From CAJQLB01 sp905479065 (GTDB taxonomy: Bacteria > Bacteroidota > Bacteroidia > Flavobacteriales > Flavobacteriaceae), in NCBI GenBank assembly GCA_943846735.1, contig OX044364.1, forward strand, positions 2,641,910-2,705,909: DNA of 64,000 bases, given 5' to 3'. Under the pieces are notes generated by a model. That model saw nothing but the letters and a program-made list of their open reading frames with translations, had not been told where the DNA came from and did not search any database. The position numbers and the translations under genes are program-made. Below are positions 45,064-54,752 of this stretch, piece by piece (within the stretch, counting starts at the first letter, position 1; every line of letters begins with the position of its first letter).

Positions 45064-46986
45064 ATGTGTGGTTTTACTGGCTTTATAAATTTAAATAACC
45101 AACCTTTAAATAGTCACGTGTTAAAACAAATGACAGACATTCAGGAGCATCGCGGTCCTGATGATCAAGGTATGGTTGGTTTCTCGTTGTTTAAAGATCC
45201 TAAAGTCAATGTTATTGATAATGAAACATCTGAATTTAGTCACCTTCACGCAGGAATTGGTTTTAACAGGCTGTCTATTCTAGACCTTTCAAAAAAAGGG
45301 CATCAACCCATGATATCAAATTGTGGGAACTATATTCTAGCTTATAATGGCGAAACCTATAACGCATTGTCATTTAGAGAGAAATTGATTGCTAAAGGTC
45401 ATCCCATTCAAAGTAAAACAGATTCTGAAATTATACTTTACCTTTATATAGAATACGGTATTGATAGAATGCTTGAATTGCTTAACGGCATGTTCGCATT
45501 TATAATTGTTGATTTAAAACAGCGCAAGAGTTTTATTGTTCGAGATCAACTTGGAATTAAGCCAATGTATATTTATAAAACATCAAGTGTTTTCATGTTT
45601 TCTTCAGAAATAAAATCGTTCACAGAGCATCCTGAATTTAAAGCAGAGCTGAATACAGATCATCTTGATGAATATCTACTATTTAGGTATTGTGCTCACG
45701 ACCGAACATTATATAAAGACGTTAAGCAAGTTTCTCCTGGACATTATTATGAGATCGCACAGAATGAAGTAAAGGTCAAACAATATTGGTCTTATAAGAT
45801 GGTTGATGAAAGAAACATCAATTTAAATGACGCTGTGGAATTACTTGATACTACATTTAAAGACAGTATTAAATCTCAGTTAATGAGTGATGTTCTTGTA
45901 GGTTGCCAATTGTCTGGAGGAATAGATTCGTCTTTAGTTACAACATATGCACGAGAGTTCTTCAATGCAAATATGGACACGTTTTCTATAGTGTTTTCAG
46001 ATAAAAAATATTCAGAAGAGGAATTTATAAACTACGTTACTAATCATACCAATTCAGACTCTCATAGGTATCAGTACTCTAATCAATATACTTTTGAAAA
46101 CTTTTTTAAAGCGACATGGCATTTAGACCAACCTATAAGCATTCCAAACACGCTAGGAATTAAGCGTCTTGCTGAAAGAGCGAAAGAAAATGTCACTGTA
46201 TTATTAAGCGGAGAAGGAGCTGATGAATTATTTGGTGGTTATTCTAGATATCACGATTTATCTTGTCGATATCATATGAATCTCAAAGGTTACTCTAAGG
46301 TGCCTGTTATTGGGAGTAAAATTCAAGACAAATATAATCTAGCACAAACGCCTGAAGATTTTTTCGTAATGAGCAGTTCTGCTTTGAGTTTAAAAGATTT
46401 TAAAACTTTTAGTATTGCTAATGATATCGAAAGCGTAATTGCGCAACGAAAAGAATTATTTCCTGTTGAAGGCAGTTTGATTAAAAGAGCTTCTGCATAT
46501 GACTTAAAAACATATATGGTCGACTTGCTAAACAGACAAGACAAAATGACTATGGCACATTCTGTAGAAAATAGAGTGCCTTTTTTAGATAGGAATATGG
46601 TAGAGTTAGTGGCAAGTTTGCCAAGTGAATTTTTGGTGAAGAAATGTAATGATTTAAGACATTTAAATAAGTCTAATTCGTACACAAAACATATATTGAA
46701 AGAGCTTGCTGTGAAACGTTTTAATAACGATTTTGTATATCGTACAAAAAGTGGATTCCCATTGCCTGTAAAAGACTTATTTTTGAAAACGAAAATGAAA
46801 GAACTTATCGAAGATCAATTATTACCAGGAGTGAAATCGAGAGGTGTATTTGATTATAATGCGGTTTCTAAAATTTGGAATAAAAAAGAAAACGGATTTT
46901 CAAAAAGTGATTTAAAAAACTCATGGATGTTTTTTGCCTTTGAAACTTGGGCGCAAACATTTATAGATGGTAAATACAATGGTTAA
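45064..46986 (+). CDS. Asparagine synthase (glutamine-hydrolysing)-family amidotransferase
   Basis: A 640-residue AsnB-type protein. It starts MCGFTGF with the N-terminal Cys nucleophile of class II glutaminases, then HRGPDDQGM and YNGETYN. The synthetase domain has the PP-loop SGGIDSS near residue 283 and LLSGEGADELFGGY. In polysaccharide loci such paralogues amidate sugar carboxylates or make an activated amide rather than free asparagine. Its place between two ATP-grasp genes supports that view, as an inference. The 3' end overlaps the CapA-like gene by 8-20 bp depending on start choice. Confidence 0.88.
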   Translation: MCGFTGFINLNNQPLNSHVLKQMTDIQEHRGPDDQGMVGFSLFKDPKVNVIDNETSEFSHLHAGIGFNRLSILDLSKKGHQPMISNCGNYILAYNGETYNALSFREKLIAKGHPIQSKTDSEIILYLYIEYGIDRMLELLNGMFAFIIVDLKQRKSFIVRDQLGIKPMYIYKTSSVFMFSSEIKSFTEHPEFKAELNTDHLDEYLLFRYCAHDRTLYKDVKQVSPGHYYEIAQNEVKVKQYWSYKMVDERNINLNDAVELLDTTFKDSIKSQLMSDVLVGCQLSGGIDSSLVTTYAREFFNANMDTFSIVFSDKKYSEEEFINYVTNHTNSDSHRYQYSNQYTFENFFKATWHLDQPISIPNTLGIKRLAERAKENVTVLLSGEGADELFGGYSRYHDLSCRYHMNLKGYSKVPVIGSKIQDKYNLAQTPEDFFVMSSSALSLKDFKTFSIANDIESVIAQRKELFPVEGSLIKRASAYDLKTYMVDLLNRQDKMTMAHSVENRVPFLDRNMVELVASLPSEFLVKKCNDLRHLNKSNSYTKHILKELAVKRFNNDFVYRTKSGFPLPVKDLFLKTKMKELIEDQLLPGVKSRGVFDYNAVSKIWNKKENGFSKSDLKNSWMFFAFETWAQTFIDGKYNG

Positions 46987-48118
46987 ACTTATAATTGGTG
47001 GTGATATTTGTGCAACTAAAAGAGATGAAAATGCTTTTTTAGAAGGAGATGCATCACAATTGTTTTCTGATGTTTTGCCAGAAATACAATCTGCTGATTT
47101 AGCCATTGCAAACCTAGAAACACCTTTAATAAATTCACCATCACCAATACAAAAAAGTGGTGCTGTTTTTGGGAATTCATCAAGTATGTTAAATGCTATC
47201 AAAAAAAGTGGTATCAACTTTTTAAACTTAGCTAATAATCATATTTTAGATCATGGTGAAAAGGGCTTGCAGACAACAATAGAAGCTCTAATAAATCAAG
47301 ATTTCCATTATGTAGGAGCAGGCAATTCTATAGATGAAGCGGCTCAACCATTCACCACTAAAATTAAAGGTAAAACCATTTCGATTTTAAGCTATGCAGA
47401 GCATGAATTCTCTATAGTCGAAAATAACAATTCTGGTGCTAATCCTGTTGATGTTATAGATTTTGTTACTAGGATTAAGGATTTAAAAGCTTCAAGTGAT
47501 TTCGTGTTATTGCTATATCATGGAGGTAAAGAGAATTATAATTTACCAACACCAAAACAACAAAAATTGTGTCGTTTTTTTATAGACCAAGGTGTTAATA
47601 TGGTGGTTTGTCAACACTCTCATATTGCAGGTGCTTTTGAAAACTATAATGAAGGTAATATCTATTACGGTCAAGGTAATTATGTGTTTGACCCATATCC
47701 ATTAAAACGAGATTGGTTATACAAAGGTTTCATAATAGAATTACTAATCAATGATGATAATTCTACAGATATTCAATTAATACCTTACATTCATAATAGC
47801 TTTTTTAAAGATGAAATTGGTATCCGAAAAATGAATACTGAAGAGTCAAAAGTCTTTATGGGCAATATTTTTGAAGCGAATAAGAAAATGACTGAAGATT
47901 CAAGTTATGTTCACAACGAGTGGGTAAAACTATCAAAGTCTCTCGAAAATACTTATTTAAGTGTGCTAAATGGAAATGGTCGTGTTATGCGTAAGCTAAA
48001 CGAGAAATTTCCGTGGCTCAAATTTGTATATAAAAAAGATCGAAAACTGGTGCTAAAAAACATTGTAACCTGCGAAACACATCACGAAATTGTCAAAACT
48101 ATTTTAAAGGAGAAATAG
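46979..48118 (+). CDS. CapA family protein (PGA synthesis-type metallophosphatase fold)
   Basis: A 379-residue protein of the CapA/PgsA family. The metal-site motifs are IIGGDICATKR at the start, ADLAIANLETPLI, FLNLANNHILDHGEKGL, and VVCQHSHIAGAFENYNEGNIYYGQGNYVFD. There is no signal peptide, unlike membrane-bound CapA of poly-gamma-glutamate capsules. Family members are linked to amide-polymer or amino-acid-decorated capsule assembly. Flanked by AsnB and a second ATP-grasp gene, it fits an amide-forming module. An ATG at 46967 would add 4 residues. Confidence 0.87.
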   Translation: MVKLIIGGDICATKRDENAFLEGDASQLFSDVLPEIQSADLAIANLETPLINSPSPIQKSGAVFGNSSSMLNAIKKSGINFLNLANNHILDHGEKGLQTTIEALINQDFHYVGAGNSIDEAAQPFTTKIKGKTISILSYAEHEFSIVENNNSGANPVDVIDFVTRIKDLKASSDFVLLLYHGGKENYNLPTPKQQKLCRFFIDQGVNMVVCQHSHIAGAFENYNEGNIYYGQGNYVFDPYPLKRDWLYKGFIIELLINDDNSTDIQLIPYIHNSFFKDEIGIRKMNTEESKVFMGNIFEANKKMTEDSSYVHNEWVKLSKSLENTYLSVLNGNGRVMRKLNEKFPWLKFVYKKDRKLVLKNIVTCETHHEIVKTILKEK

Positions 48119-48119
48119 T

Positions 48120-49208
48120 ATGAAAGACAAGTTAATATTAGCATTTAAAAAGTTTGTCTACTATCACTTCAATGTATTTAATTACAGAGGGAAAAAGGCT
48201 AGAGAATCCGTTTTTGATATTGCTAAACAAGAGGAACAAATTTTTGAAAACTCTAAATATACAGTTGGTATTGTTAAAGAAAAATGGTATTTACATAGTA
48301 GTTATATAAAGGCTTGTAAAGATTTAAATATATCATACACTGTTATTGATTTTTTCTCAAAAGATTGGTTTGAGGATTTAAAATCTAAAAAGATTGATAT
48401 TTTAATTGTACGACCATCTGTGCAATACACTCCTTGGAAAGATATGTTTGATAATAGGTTGAAATTATTAAAAGACAATTATGATATTCCAGTATTTCCA
48501 AATTTTAGCGAATTATGGATTTGGGAAAGTAAACTAAGAACTCTTGATTTTTTAAAATTAAATAAACTACCACACCCTAAATCTTATATCTTCTACGACC
48601 TAGACGAGCTTTTTGATTTTTCTTCAAAATGTAATTACCCAATAGTTTATAAAGCAAGTAGTGGTTCTGGAGCTTCTGGAGTTAAGATTTTAAACAACGC
48701 TTCTCAGCTTAGGCAAACAGCAAAAAAAGTGTTTAACTCTGGGATTAGAAGCTATAGAAAGCACAAACTAGATAAAGAACACGGGTTTATTATTCTACAG
48801 GATTATTTAAATGATGTCAAAGAGTGGAGAATTATTAGAATAGGTGATTATTATTTTGGTTACGAAAAACTTAAGGAAGGAGAATTTCATAGTGGTTCAC
48901 AAAACTTTGGTTATGGAATGCCACCAAAAGAATGCTTAAATCTTGTTAAAGACGTAACTGATAGTTATGACTTTAAGTATGTAGATATAGACATTTTTGT
49001 AACAAAAGATGGCGAGTTTCTTGTCAATGAAATTCAACCTTATTTTGGACAAAAAGATGATAGAGAATTACTCGTTGTTAATGGAGAGCCTGGAAGGTTA
49101 ACATTTAATAATAGTGCTAAAGATTGGGATTTTGAAAAAGGAGAGTTTTGTAAAAACAATCTATGTAATCTTCGTGTATTAGAAATGATTAAAACTTTAA
49201 ATAAATGA
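48120..49208 (+). CDS. ATP-grasp ligase, RimK-like
   Basis: A 362-residue protein with an ATP-grasp fold. The pre-ATP domain (residues 50-130) contains ILIVRPSVQYTPW. YPIVYKASSGSGASGVKIL is the glycine-rich ATP loop, GFIILQDYLNDVKEWRIIRI gives the central strand with the conserved acid and Arg, and VDIDIFVTKDGEFLVNEIQP holds the metal-binding acid and Asn. The family links a carboxylate to an amine. It is the second such ligase in the locus, with no close likeness to the first. It follows the CapA-like gene by 1 bp. Confidence 0.82.
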   Translation: MKDKLILAFKKFVYYHFNVFNYRGKKARESVFDIAKQEEQIFENSKYTVGIVKEKWYLHSSYIKACKDLNISYTVIDFFSKDWFEDLKSKKIDILIVRPSVQYTPWKDMFDNRLKLLKDNYDIPVFPNFSELWIWESKLRTLDFLKLNKLPHPKSYIFYDLDELFDFSSKCNYPIVYKASSGSGASGVKILNNASQLRQTAKKVFNSGIRSYRKHKLDKEHGFIILQDYLNDVKEWRIIRIGDYYFGYEKLKEGEFHSGSQNFGYGMPPKECLNLVKDVTDSYDFKYVDIDIFVTKDGEFLVNEIQPYFGQKDDRELLVVNGEPGRLTFNNSAKDWDFEKGEFCKNNLCNLRVLEMIKTLNK

Positions 49209-50359
49209 GGTTGCTCATATTTCTCATAAAATGGGGTTTTCCTCTTTTACTGGTAACAGACTTAAGTTCTGAGCTCCTTGATAGTGAGTTTATTTTAAAT
49301 ATATCGAGAGGTTTAAGGATAGTGCTTCTAGTTTTAATAATAAAGGAAAACATAAGACTTTACGCAATAATAAAACACTTTTATTTTTTTAAGTACTTTT
49401 TACTGTTCTTATTTGTGTTATTTCTTTACTTATTTACAGATAGAGACTTTATTGAAGGATTTTGGGTTAATTCAAAAATACTTTTTTGGGTTTTAGGTAT
49501 TAACGTGTTGTATGCCTACGGTTATTTGAATTTATTAAAATTAAACGATTTCAAAAGGGTTGTTGAAAAAGTAGTTATTTTGGCTTTTATTTTTACCATC
49601 CTATTTTATTTTTCTGGTTCCATAGAAACAGATTACAATGTTGCCGCCTACTTGGTTTTATTTATGTATCCAATACTACTTTACACGAGTGAGGGTTATC
49701 TCAAAAACAAATTTTTTATTGTATTAGCTGCTCTAGCTATTTTAATTACACTTAAACGAGGAGCTATGATCGCTTTTGTTTTTGGTAATTTAATATATTT
49801 CCTTGGTAACCTAATACATAATTTTAATATTAAAAAATTTGTAATGGGTGTGTTTGTTTTTTTTTCTATGATCTTTTCAGGTTTATACATTTATCAAAGC
49901 CAAGAAGACAATAGAGAAGAGCGTTTTAGTCAAGATCAATTTGATGTCACTAATGAAAAAGCAGGTTCAGGAAGAGTAGGTATGTACACACGTTTATATG
50001 AAGGATGGCTCAAAAGCGATAATCATTTTTTTGGTTTTGGAAATCAAGCAGATTCATACCGAACGATTGGACGAAGAACACACGCTCACAGCGATGTTTT
50101 TGGATTTCTATATAATCACGGTATCGTTGGTATATCACTTATAATAATACTTTATGTCAAACTTTTAAAATTTTATTTTTCTTATCGAAACTATGATAAA
50201 AAGAATTCGTCTATTATATTATCATTTTTAATTATACTAGTACTAGTAAATTTTTATTCCGGAATGTTAAGAACACAAGATGCAATTTATTTCTTTGCAT
50301 TATTACCATACCTACAATTAAGAAGAGATGCCATTAAACAAAGTACTTATATTAACTAA
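49205..50359 (+). CDS. O-antigen polymerase/ligase-family membrane protein (Wzy-like)
   Basis: A 384-residue hydrophobic protein with about ten membrane segments. One hydrophilic loop (residues about 238-310: QSQEDNREERFSQDQFDV and GRVGMYTRLYEGWLKSDNHFFGFG), followed by HAHSDVFGFLYNHGIVG, has the Arg and His pattern of the Wzy_C domain that transfers lipid-linked glycans. It lies downstream of the flippase in the same locus, which supports a Wzx/Wzy-dependent system. Sequence alone cannot separate polymerase from ligase. It overlaps its neighbours by 4 and 32 bp. Confidence 0.8.
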   Translation: MRLLIFLIKWGFPLLLVTDLSSELLDSEFILNISRGLRIVLLVLIIKENIRLYAIIKHFYFFKYFLLFLFVLFLYLFTDRDFIEGFWVNSKILFWVLGINVLYAYGYLNLLKLNDFKRVVEKVVILAFIFTILFYFSGSIETDYNVAAYLVLFMYPILLYTSEGYLKNKFFIVLAALAILITLKRGAMIAFVFGNLIYFLGNLIHNFNIKKFVMGVFVFFSMIFSGLYIYQSQEDNREERFSQDQFDVTNEKAGSGRVGMYTRLYEGWLKSDNHFFGFGNQADSYRTIGRRTHAHSDVFGFLYNHGIVGISLIIILYVKLLKFYFSYRNYDKKNSSIILSFLIILVLVNFYSGMLRTQDAIYFFALLPYLQLRRDAIKQSTYIN

Positions 50360-51461
50360 TCCGCTTAATCACGAAGGTGGTATAGTTAATTACTATAATT
50401 TATTCTTCAAGCATTTTAAATCCGATGTCATTTCATTAAAACATGGTTCGATTGGTTCACGGGCCTATTTATTTTATTATCCTGTTTTAAAGCGATTATT
50501 GTATCCATTTTATTATTTGTTCGATGTGATAATGTATGTCTTAAAACTTCTATTTGATCGTAAAATCAAAATTGTTCAAGTAAGCCCGTCACTAATTCCT
50601 GTTCCTTTAATTAGAGATGGGTTTTTAGTAATTTTGGCAAAACTATTAGGAAAAAAAGTAGTGGTGTTTTATAGAGGTTGGAAGTTACCAACGTATAATA
50701 TATTACATAAAAAATCAAGGTACAGAAACTTGTTTAATTGGGTGTTTCAAAACAACACTTTGCAAGTTGTTTTAGCGTTGTCTTTTAAAAAGGATTTGCT
50801 ACAACTCGTCCCAAGTAAAATCAATCAAATTATAGTGACTACTACAGCTATTGATAGTACTCAAATAGTTAAACTTAAAAACACAGCAGATTCAGAAATT
50901 ATCAAAATCTTATTTCTTGGAAGAATTCAAAATCTTAAAGGCATTGAAGAATTGATAGAGACTATTGGTTTATTGAAGCAAAATGGTCAATTAAATAAGT
51001 TTCAATTTTCTATAGTAGGTCATGAAAATAAGACAGGATATATAGACGTATTAAAAGAAAGCCTAAAAGCCCATAATGTGCCTTTAGGACGTGTCTCCTT
51101 TTTGGGAAGAATTACAGGGAAAGATAAGTTTGAGCTTTATGCAAATCACGATGTTTACACATTGCCTTCTTATACTGAAGGTTGCCCAAATAGTTTATTA
51201 GAAGCATTAGCCTCTGGTCTATTTTGTATCACAACACGCGTTGGAGCGCTTTCAGATTTAATCATCCCAAAAGAAAATGGTTTATTTGTCAATGTAAAAG
51301 ATAGTGACGCTTTATTAAAAGCATTTCAGTATTGTATGGACAATGAGAATTTTAATGATAAAAGAGTTGCAAATGCAGAACGCTATTCTGATGAATTTGA
51401 CATCAATAAAATAACAAAGCTTTTTGAAGCTAAATACATAAAGTTAATTGAAAAAAGCTAA
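50328..51461 (+). CDS. Glycosyltransferase family 4 protein
   Basis: A 377-residue GT-B enzyme. Near residues 185-210 IKILFLGRIQNLKGIEELIETI marks the start of the nucleotide-sugar domain, followed by FSIVGHENKTGYI and VSFLGRITGKDKFELY. The donor-site motif is LPSYTEGCPNSLLEALASGL, with the two Glu seven residues apart (Glu-x7-Glu) expected for retaining GT4 enzymes. It would add one sugar of the repeat unit on the cytoplasmic face. The ATG at 50328 lies inside the polymerase gene, and no later in-frame ATG suits. Confidence 0.87.
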   Translation: MPLNKVLILTNPLNHEGGIVNYYNLFFKHFKSDVISLKHGSIGSRAYLFYYPVLKRLLYPFYYLFDVIMYVLKLLFDRKIKIVQVSPSLIPVPLIRDGFLVILAKLLGKKVVVFYRGWKLPTYNILHKKSRYRNLFNWVFQNNTLQVVLALSFKKDLLQLVPSKINQIIVTTTAIDSTQIVKLKNTADSEIIKILFLGRIQNLKGIEELIETIGLLKQNGQLNKFQFSIVGHENKTGYIDVLKESLKAHNVPLGRVSFLGRITGKDKFELYANHDVYTLPSYTEGCPNSLLEALASGLFCITTRVGALSDLIIPKENGLFVNVKDSDALLKAFQYCMDNENFNDKRVANAERYSDEFDINKITKLFEAKYIKLIEKS

Positions 51462-52614
51462 GTTATATTTAATAGGACCAACAGAATCTATACTCACAAA
51501 ACGAGGGAATAGGTTTCCAAACTTTGCTAAATTTTTTGTTGATAAAGGTGAGGATATTGTCTATTACACATCAAATTTTTATCATGCTGAAAAACGCTTT
51601 TTTTCAATACAAGAGATTAGTGAAGTTAAAGAGACGCTTGGTTATGACCTAAAAGTACTTAAAGTTTTAGGTTATGAATCTAATGTGTCACCAAAACGTG
51701 TTTTAAATAACTTCTTTTTTTCAATAGATGTTTTTTTTAGATTATTGTTTTCAGTTCATAAAAATGATAGAATCTTATTGCCTTCTAGACCTGTGGAATT
51801 AATTTTCTTTATGTCCTTATTAAAAAGAGTTAAAGGGGTTCGCATATATTTAGATATACAAGATATTTGGCCAGACGCTCTAAAAATTGAAAATAAAAGA
51901 AAGAAAAGAATTTTTGAAATCTATTGTAATACCTATTTAAGACCTTCACTTAAACATTATACATGTGCATTACATGTTGCTCCTTCATTTAAATTATGGC
52001 TCAGACGATACGCAAAAAATACACCATCTAATTTTGTGCCTTTAGGATGGGAAAATGATAGATGGTCTGATGTTACATTAAAAGCTTATAAAGAAAGCAA
52101 TGTCATAAACATGGTTTGTGTTGCTCAATTACAATATCAAATAGACGTTATGCCTATATTAAAAGTATTAAGAAAGAATGATAAATTGCACTTAACTATA
52201 CTTGGCGAAGACGGAACAGGTGAACGGTATAGCGAAGTCATCAATTACATAAAAACAAATAAGATTACTAATATAGAGATTTTAGGGAAAATTGAAAGAA
52301 AGGCGATGGTGAATCACTTAGAAAACAAAGACATCGGAATTTTACCTATGATTACATCATCAATACCAAATAAAATATTTGATTATATGGCTGCAATGCT
52401 TCCCATTGTTGTCCTTGGTGATAATGATAGTTCTAATTTTGTGGTTGAAAACAATATTGGTTGGCAATGTAATTTTAATTCAGAAGATTTGGATATACTT
52501 TTGCAAAGCATAAGTGCAAAAGAAATTAAGACTAAAAAAGAACATGTTGTTTTAGTAAGAGACAATTTTTCGAGAGATATTTTACATAAAAAAATTAAAG
52601 ATATAGTAATATAA
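51448..52614 (+). CDS. Glycosyltransferase, GT4-like
   Basis: A 388-residue GT-B enzyme starting at TTG, 14 bp inside the previous gene. LDIQDIWPDALKIENKRKK near residue 140 is a common Wbu/FucNAc-transferase-like motif. The second half has VCVAQLQYQIDVMPILKVL and LTILGEDGTGERYSEVI, then IGILPMITSSIPNKIFDYMAAMLP, which stands for the donor-binding motif in this subgroup. The donor could be an amino sugar, but the sequence does not settle it. Its stop overlaps the next ATG by 1 bp. Confidence 0.82.
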   Translation: MKKAKLYLIGPTESILTKRGNRFPNFAKFFVDKGEDIVYYTSNFYHAEKRFFSIQEISEVKETLGYDLKVLKVLGYESNVSPKRVLNNFFFSIDVFFRLLFSVHKNDRILLPSRPVELIFFMSLLKRVKGVRIYLDIQDIWPDALKIENKRKKRIFEIYCNTYLRPSLKHYTCALHVAPSFKLWLRRYAKNTPSNFVPLGWENDRWSDVTLKAYKESNVINMVCVAQLQYQIDVMPILKVLRKNDKLHLTILGEDGTGERYSEVINYIKTNKITNIEILGKIERKAMVNHLENKDIGILPMITSSIPNKIFDYMAAMLPIVVLGDNDSSNFVVENNIGWQCNFNSEDLDILLQSISAKEIKTKKEHVVLVRDNFSRDILHKKIKDIVI

Positions 52615-54752
52615 TGCAACAATTGACACAAAAACTAGGTTCTGGCGATATGATTATACAAGAGGTGCCTTACCCACAATCAGGAAAAGGAATGGTTATC
52701 GTTAAAAATCACTATTCTATAATAAGCGCAGGAACCGAGGGATCTACAGTGGTTGCAGCACGAAAAAGTTTAATAGGTAAGGCGAAAGAACGTCCGCAAC
52801 AAGTGAAACAAGTGATTGATACTTTAAAAAAACAAGGTCCTGTACAAACCTATAGAGCCATCATGAAAAAACTCGATGCCTATTCACCGCTCGGTTATAG
52901 CTGTGCTGGTGAAGTCATCGAAGTTGGAGAAGGGGTTACAGAATTTGAAGTGGGAGATAAAGTGGCCTGCGCTGGAGTTGGATATGCCAACCATGCAGAG
53001 ATTGTTTCGGTACCCATAAATCTTTGTGTTAAATTGGATACTAATACCAACTTAAAAGATGCTGCTTATAATACACTTGGAGCTATTTCTATGCAAGGCG
53101 TACGCCAGGCCGATATGCGTTTGGGGGAATCCTGTGTTATTATCGGACTAGGTTTATTAGGGCAATTAGCGGCACTGATATTAAAAGCATCAGGTGTTAC
53201 AGTCATAGGCATCGATGTGTCTGAAGCTGCTGTAAAGCAAGCCGTGGAAAATAAAGTGGTCGATTTGGGTTTAACCAGAAACGCTGCTGGAGTTGAGGAA
53301 CAAATTTTAGCTGCTACCAATGGCTATGGGGCAGATGCCGTAATTATAGCGGCTGCAACATCCAGTTTAGATCCTATTAATTTTGCAGGCGCTATCGCTC
53401 GTAAAAAAGGTAAGGTAGTGGTGTTAGGTGCTGTGCCTACAGGTTTTGAGCGTGATCCGTATTGGTATCGTAAAGAACTGGAATTAAAAATGGCCTGTTC
53501 TTATGGTCCGGGACGTTACGATTTAAACTACGAAGAAAAAGGCATTGATTATCCCTTGCCTTATGTGCGCTGGACAGAAAAGCGTAACATGGAAGCGTTT
53601 CAAAATTTAATACTTACAAAGAAAATTGATATCGATTACTTAACCACACACGAATTTGGTTTTGATAATGCAAAAGATGCATTCGATTTAGTTGTGTCCA
53701 AAGCAGAGCCGTTTACAGGGATCGCTTTAAAATATAATATTGAAAAAGCAGCTAATAAAACGAAAATTGCAACGTCTGAAACTGAACAATTAGGAAAAAT
53801 AAATATATCATTTATTGGAGCTGGTAGTTATGCACAGGGCAATTTATTACCTAATATCCCTGAAACCAATGATGTTGGTCGTATCGGTGTGTTAACCAAT
53901 ACGGGAACCACCTCTAAACGGGTTGCTGAGAAATTTAAATTTCAGTTTTGCGCTACCCAAGAAGCCGATGTATTCGATGAGAATACCAATACAGTGTTCG
54001 TGGCTACACGTCACGATTCTCATGGGCCCTATGTTTTAAAAAGTTTAAAGGCGAACAAGAATGTCTTTGTTGAAAAGCCATTATGCCTTTTAGAATCCGA
54101 GTTAGAAGCTATTATTGAAGCACAAGAAAATGCCAATAAGGCTGTTATGGTTGGGTTTAACAGACGTTTTTCGCCACTTACAACCAAGCTAAAAAAAGCT
54201 GTAGGAAACAATCCTATGACCATGCTGTATCGTATTAATGCAGGGGCAATTCCTGGGGACAACTGGATTCAGGATTTAGAAATTGGTGGCGGTCGTGTTT
54301 TAGGTGAAGTATGTCACTTCATTGATTATTTAACATATCTCAACGGAAGTCTTCCGATTAAAGTATCGGCAACAGCACTTCCAGATGCGAATAAACTGAA
54401 TGATACCTTGAATATTTTAATTCAGTTTGAAAATGGATCTTCATGTGTCGTTGCTTATTATGCTAACGGTTCAACATCCATGACCAAAGAATATGTTGAG
54501 GTATTTTCTGCCGGACTTTCAGCGACCTTAAACGATTTTAAAGAATTGAAGATTTATGGGAAAGGAAAGCCTAAAAAAGATAAAATATTCAATCAAAATA
54601 AAGGACAAAAAGAAATGGTAGAAGCTTTTGTTAACGGTTTACTAACCGATGGTAAAGCACCAATTCCTTTTGAAGAAGTTATAGCAGTAACGAAAGCATC
54701 GTTTAAAGTTTTAGAATCTGTAAAACGTGGAGGTGAGCAAGTTGAGGTCTAA
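52614..54752 (+). CDS. Bi-domain oxidoreductase (zinc-type dehydrogenase plus Gfo/Idh/MocA)
   Basis: A 712-residue fusion. Residues 1 to about 380 form a medium-chain dehydrogenase-like domain: YSIISAGTEGSTVV, GYSCAGEVIEVGEGVTEFEVGD, VIIGLGLLGQLAALILKASG (cofactor loop) and GKVVVLGAVPTG. Residues about 395-712 form a Gfo/Idh/MocA domain with SFIGAGSYAQGNLLPNI, FVEKPLCLLESELEAI, VGFNRRFSPLT and GGRVLGEVCHFIDYL. Such fusions occur in surface-glycan loci of Bacteroidota, often next to a toroid protein as here, and probably oxidise and reduce a sugar or its adduct in sequence. The substrate is unknown. Confidence 0.88.
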   Translation: MQQLTQKLGSGDMIIQEVPYPQSGKGMVIVKNHYSIISAGTEGSTVVAARKSLIGKAKERPQQVKQVIDTLKKQGPVQTYRAIMKKLDAYSPLGYSCAGEVIEVGEGVTEFEVGDKVACAGVGYANHAEIVSVPINLCVKLDTNTNLKDAAYNTLGAISMQGVRQADMRLGESCVIIGLGLLGQLAALILKASGVTVIGIDVSEAAVKQAVENKVVDLGLTRNAAGVEEQILAATNGYGADAVIIAAATSSLDPINFAGAIARKKGKVVVLGAVPTGFERDPYWYRKELELKMACSYGPGRYDLNYEEKGIDYPLPYVRWTEKRNMEAFQNLILTKKIDIDYLTTHEFGFDNAKDAFDLVVSKAEPFTGIALKYNIEKAANKTKIATSETEQLGKINISFIGAGSYAQGNLLPNIPETNDVGRIGVLTNTGTTSKRVAEKFKFQFCATQEADVFDENTNTVFVATRHDSHGPYVLKSLKANKNVFVEKPLCLLESELEAIIEAQENANKAVMVGFNRRFSPLTTKLKKAVGNNPMTMLYRINAGAIPGDNWIQDLEIGGGRVLGEVCHFIDYLTYLNGSLPIKVSATALPDANKLNDTLNILIQFENGSSCVVAYYANGSTSMTKEYVEVFSAGLSATLNDFKELKIYGKGKPKKDKIFNQNKGQKEMVEAFVNGLLTDGKAPIPFEEVIAVTKASFKVLESVKRGGEQVEV

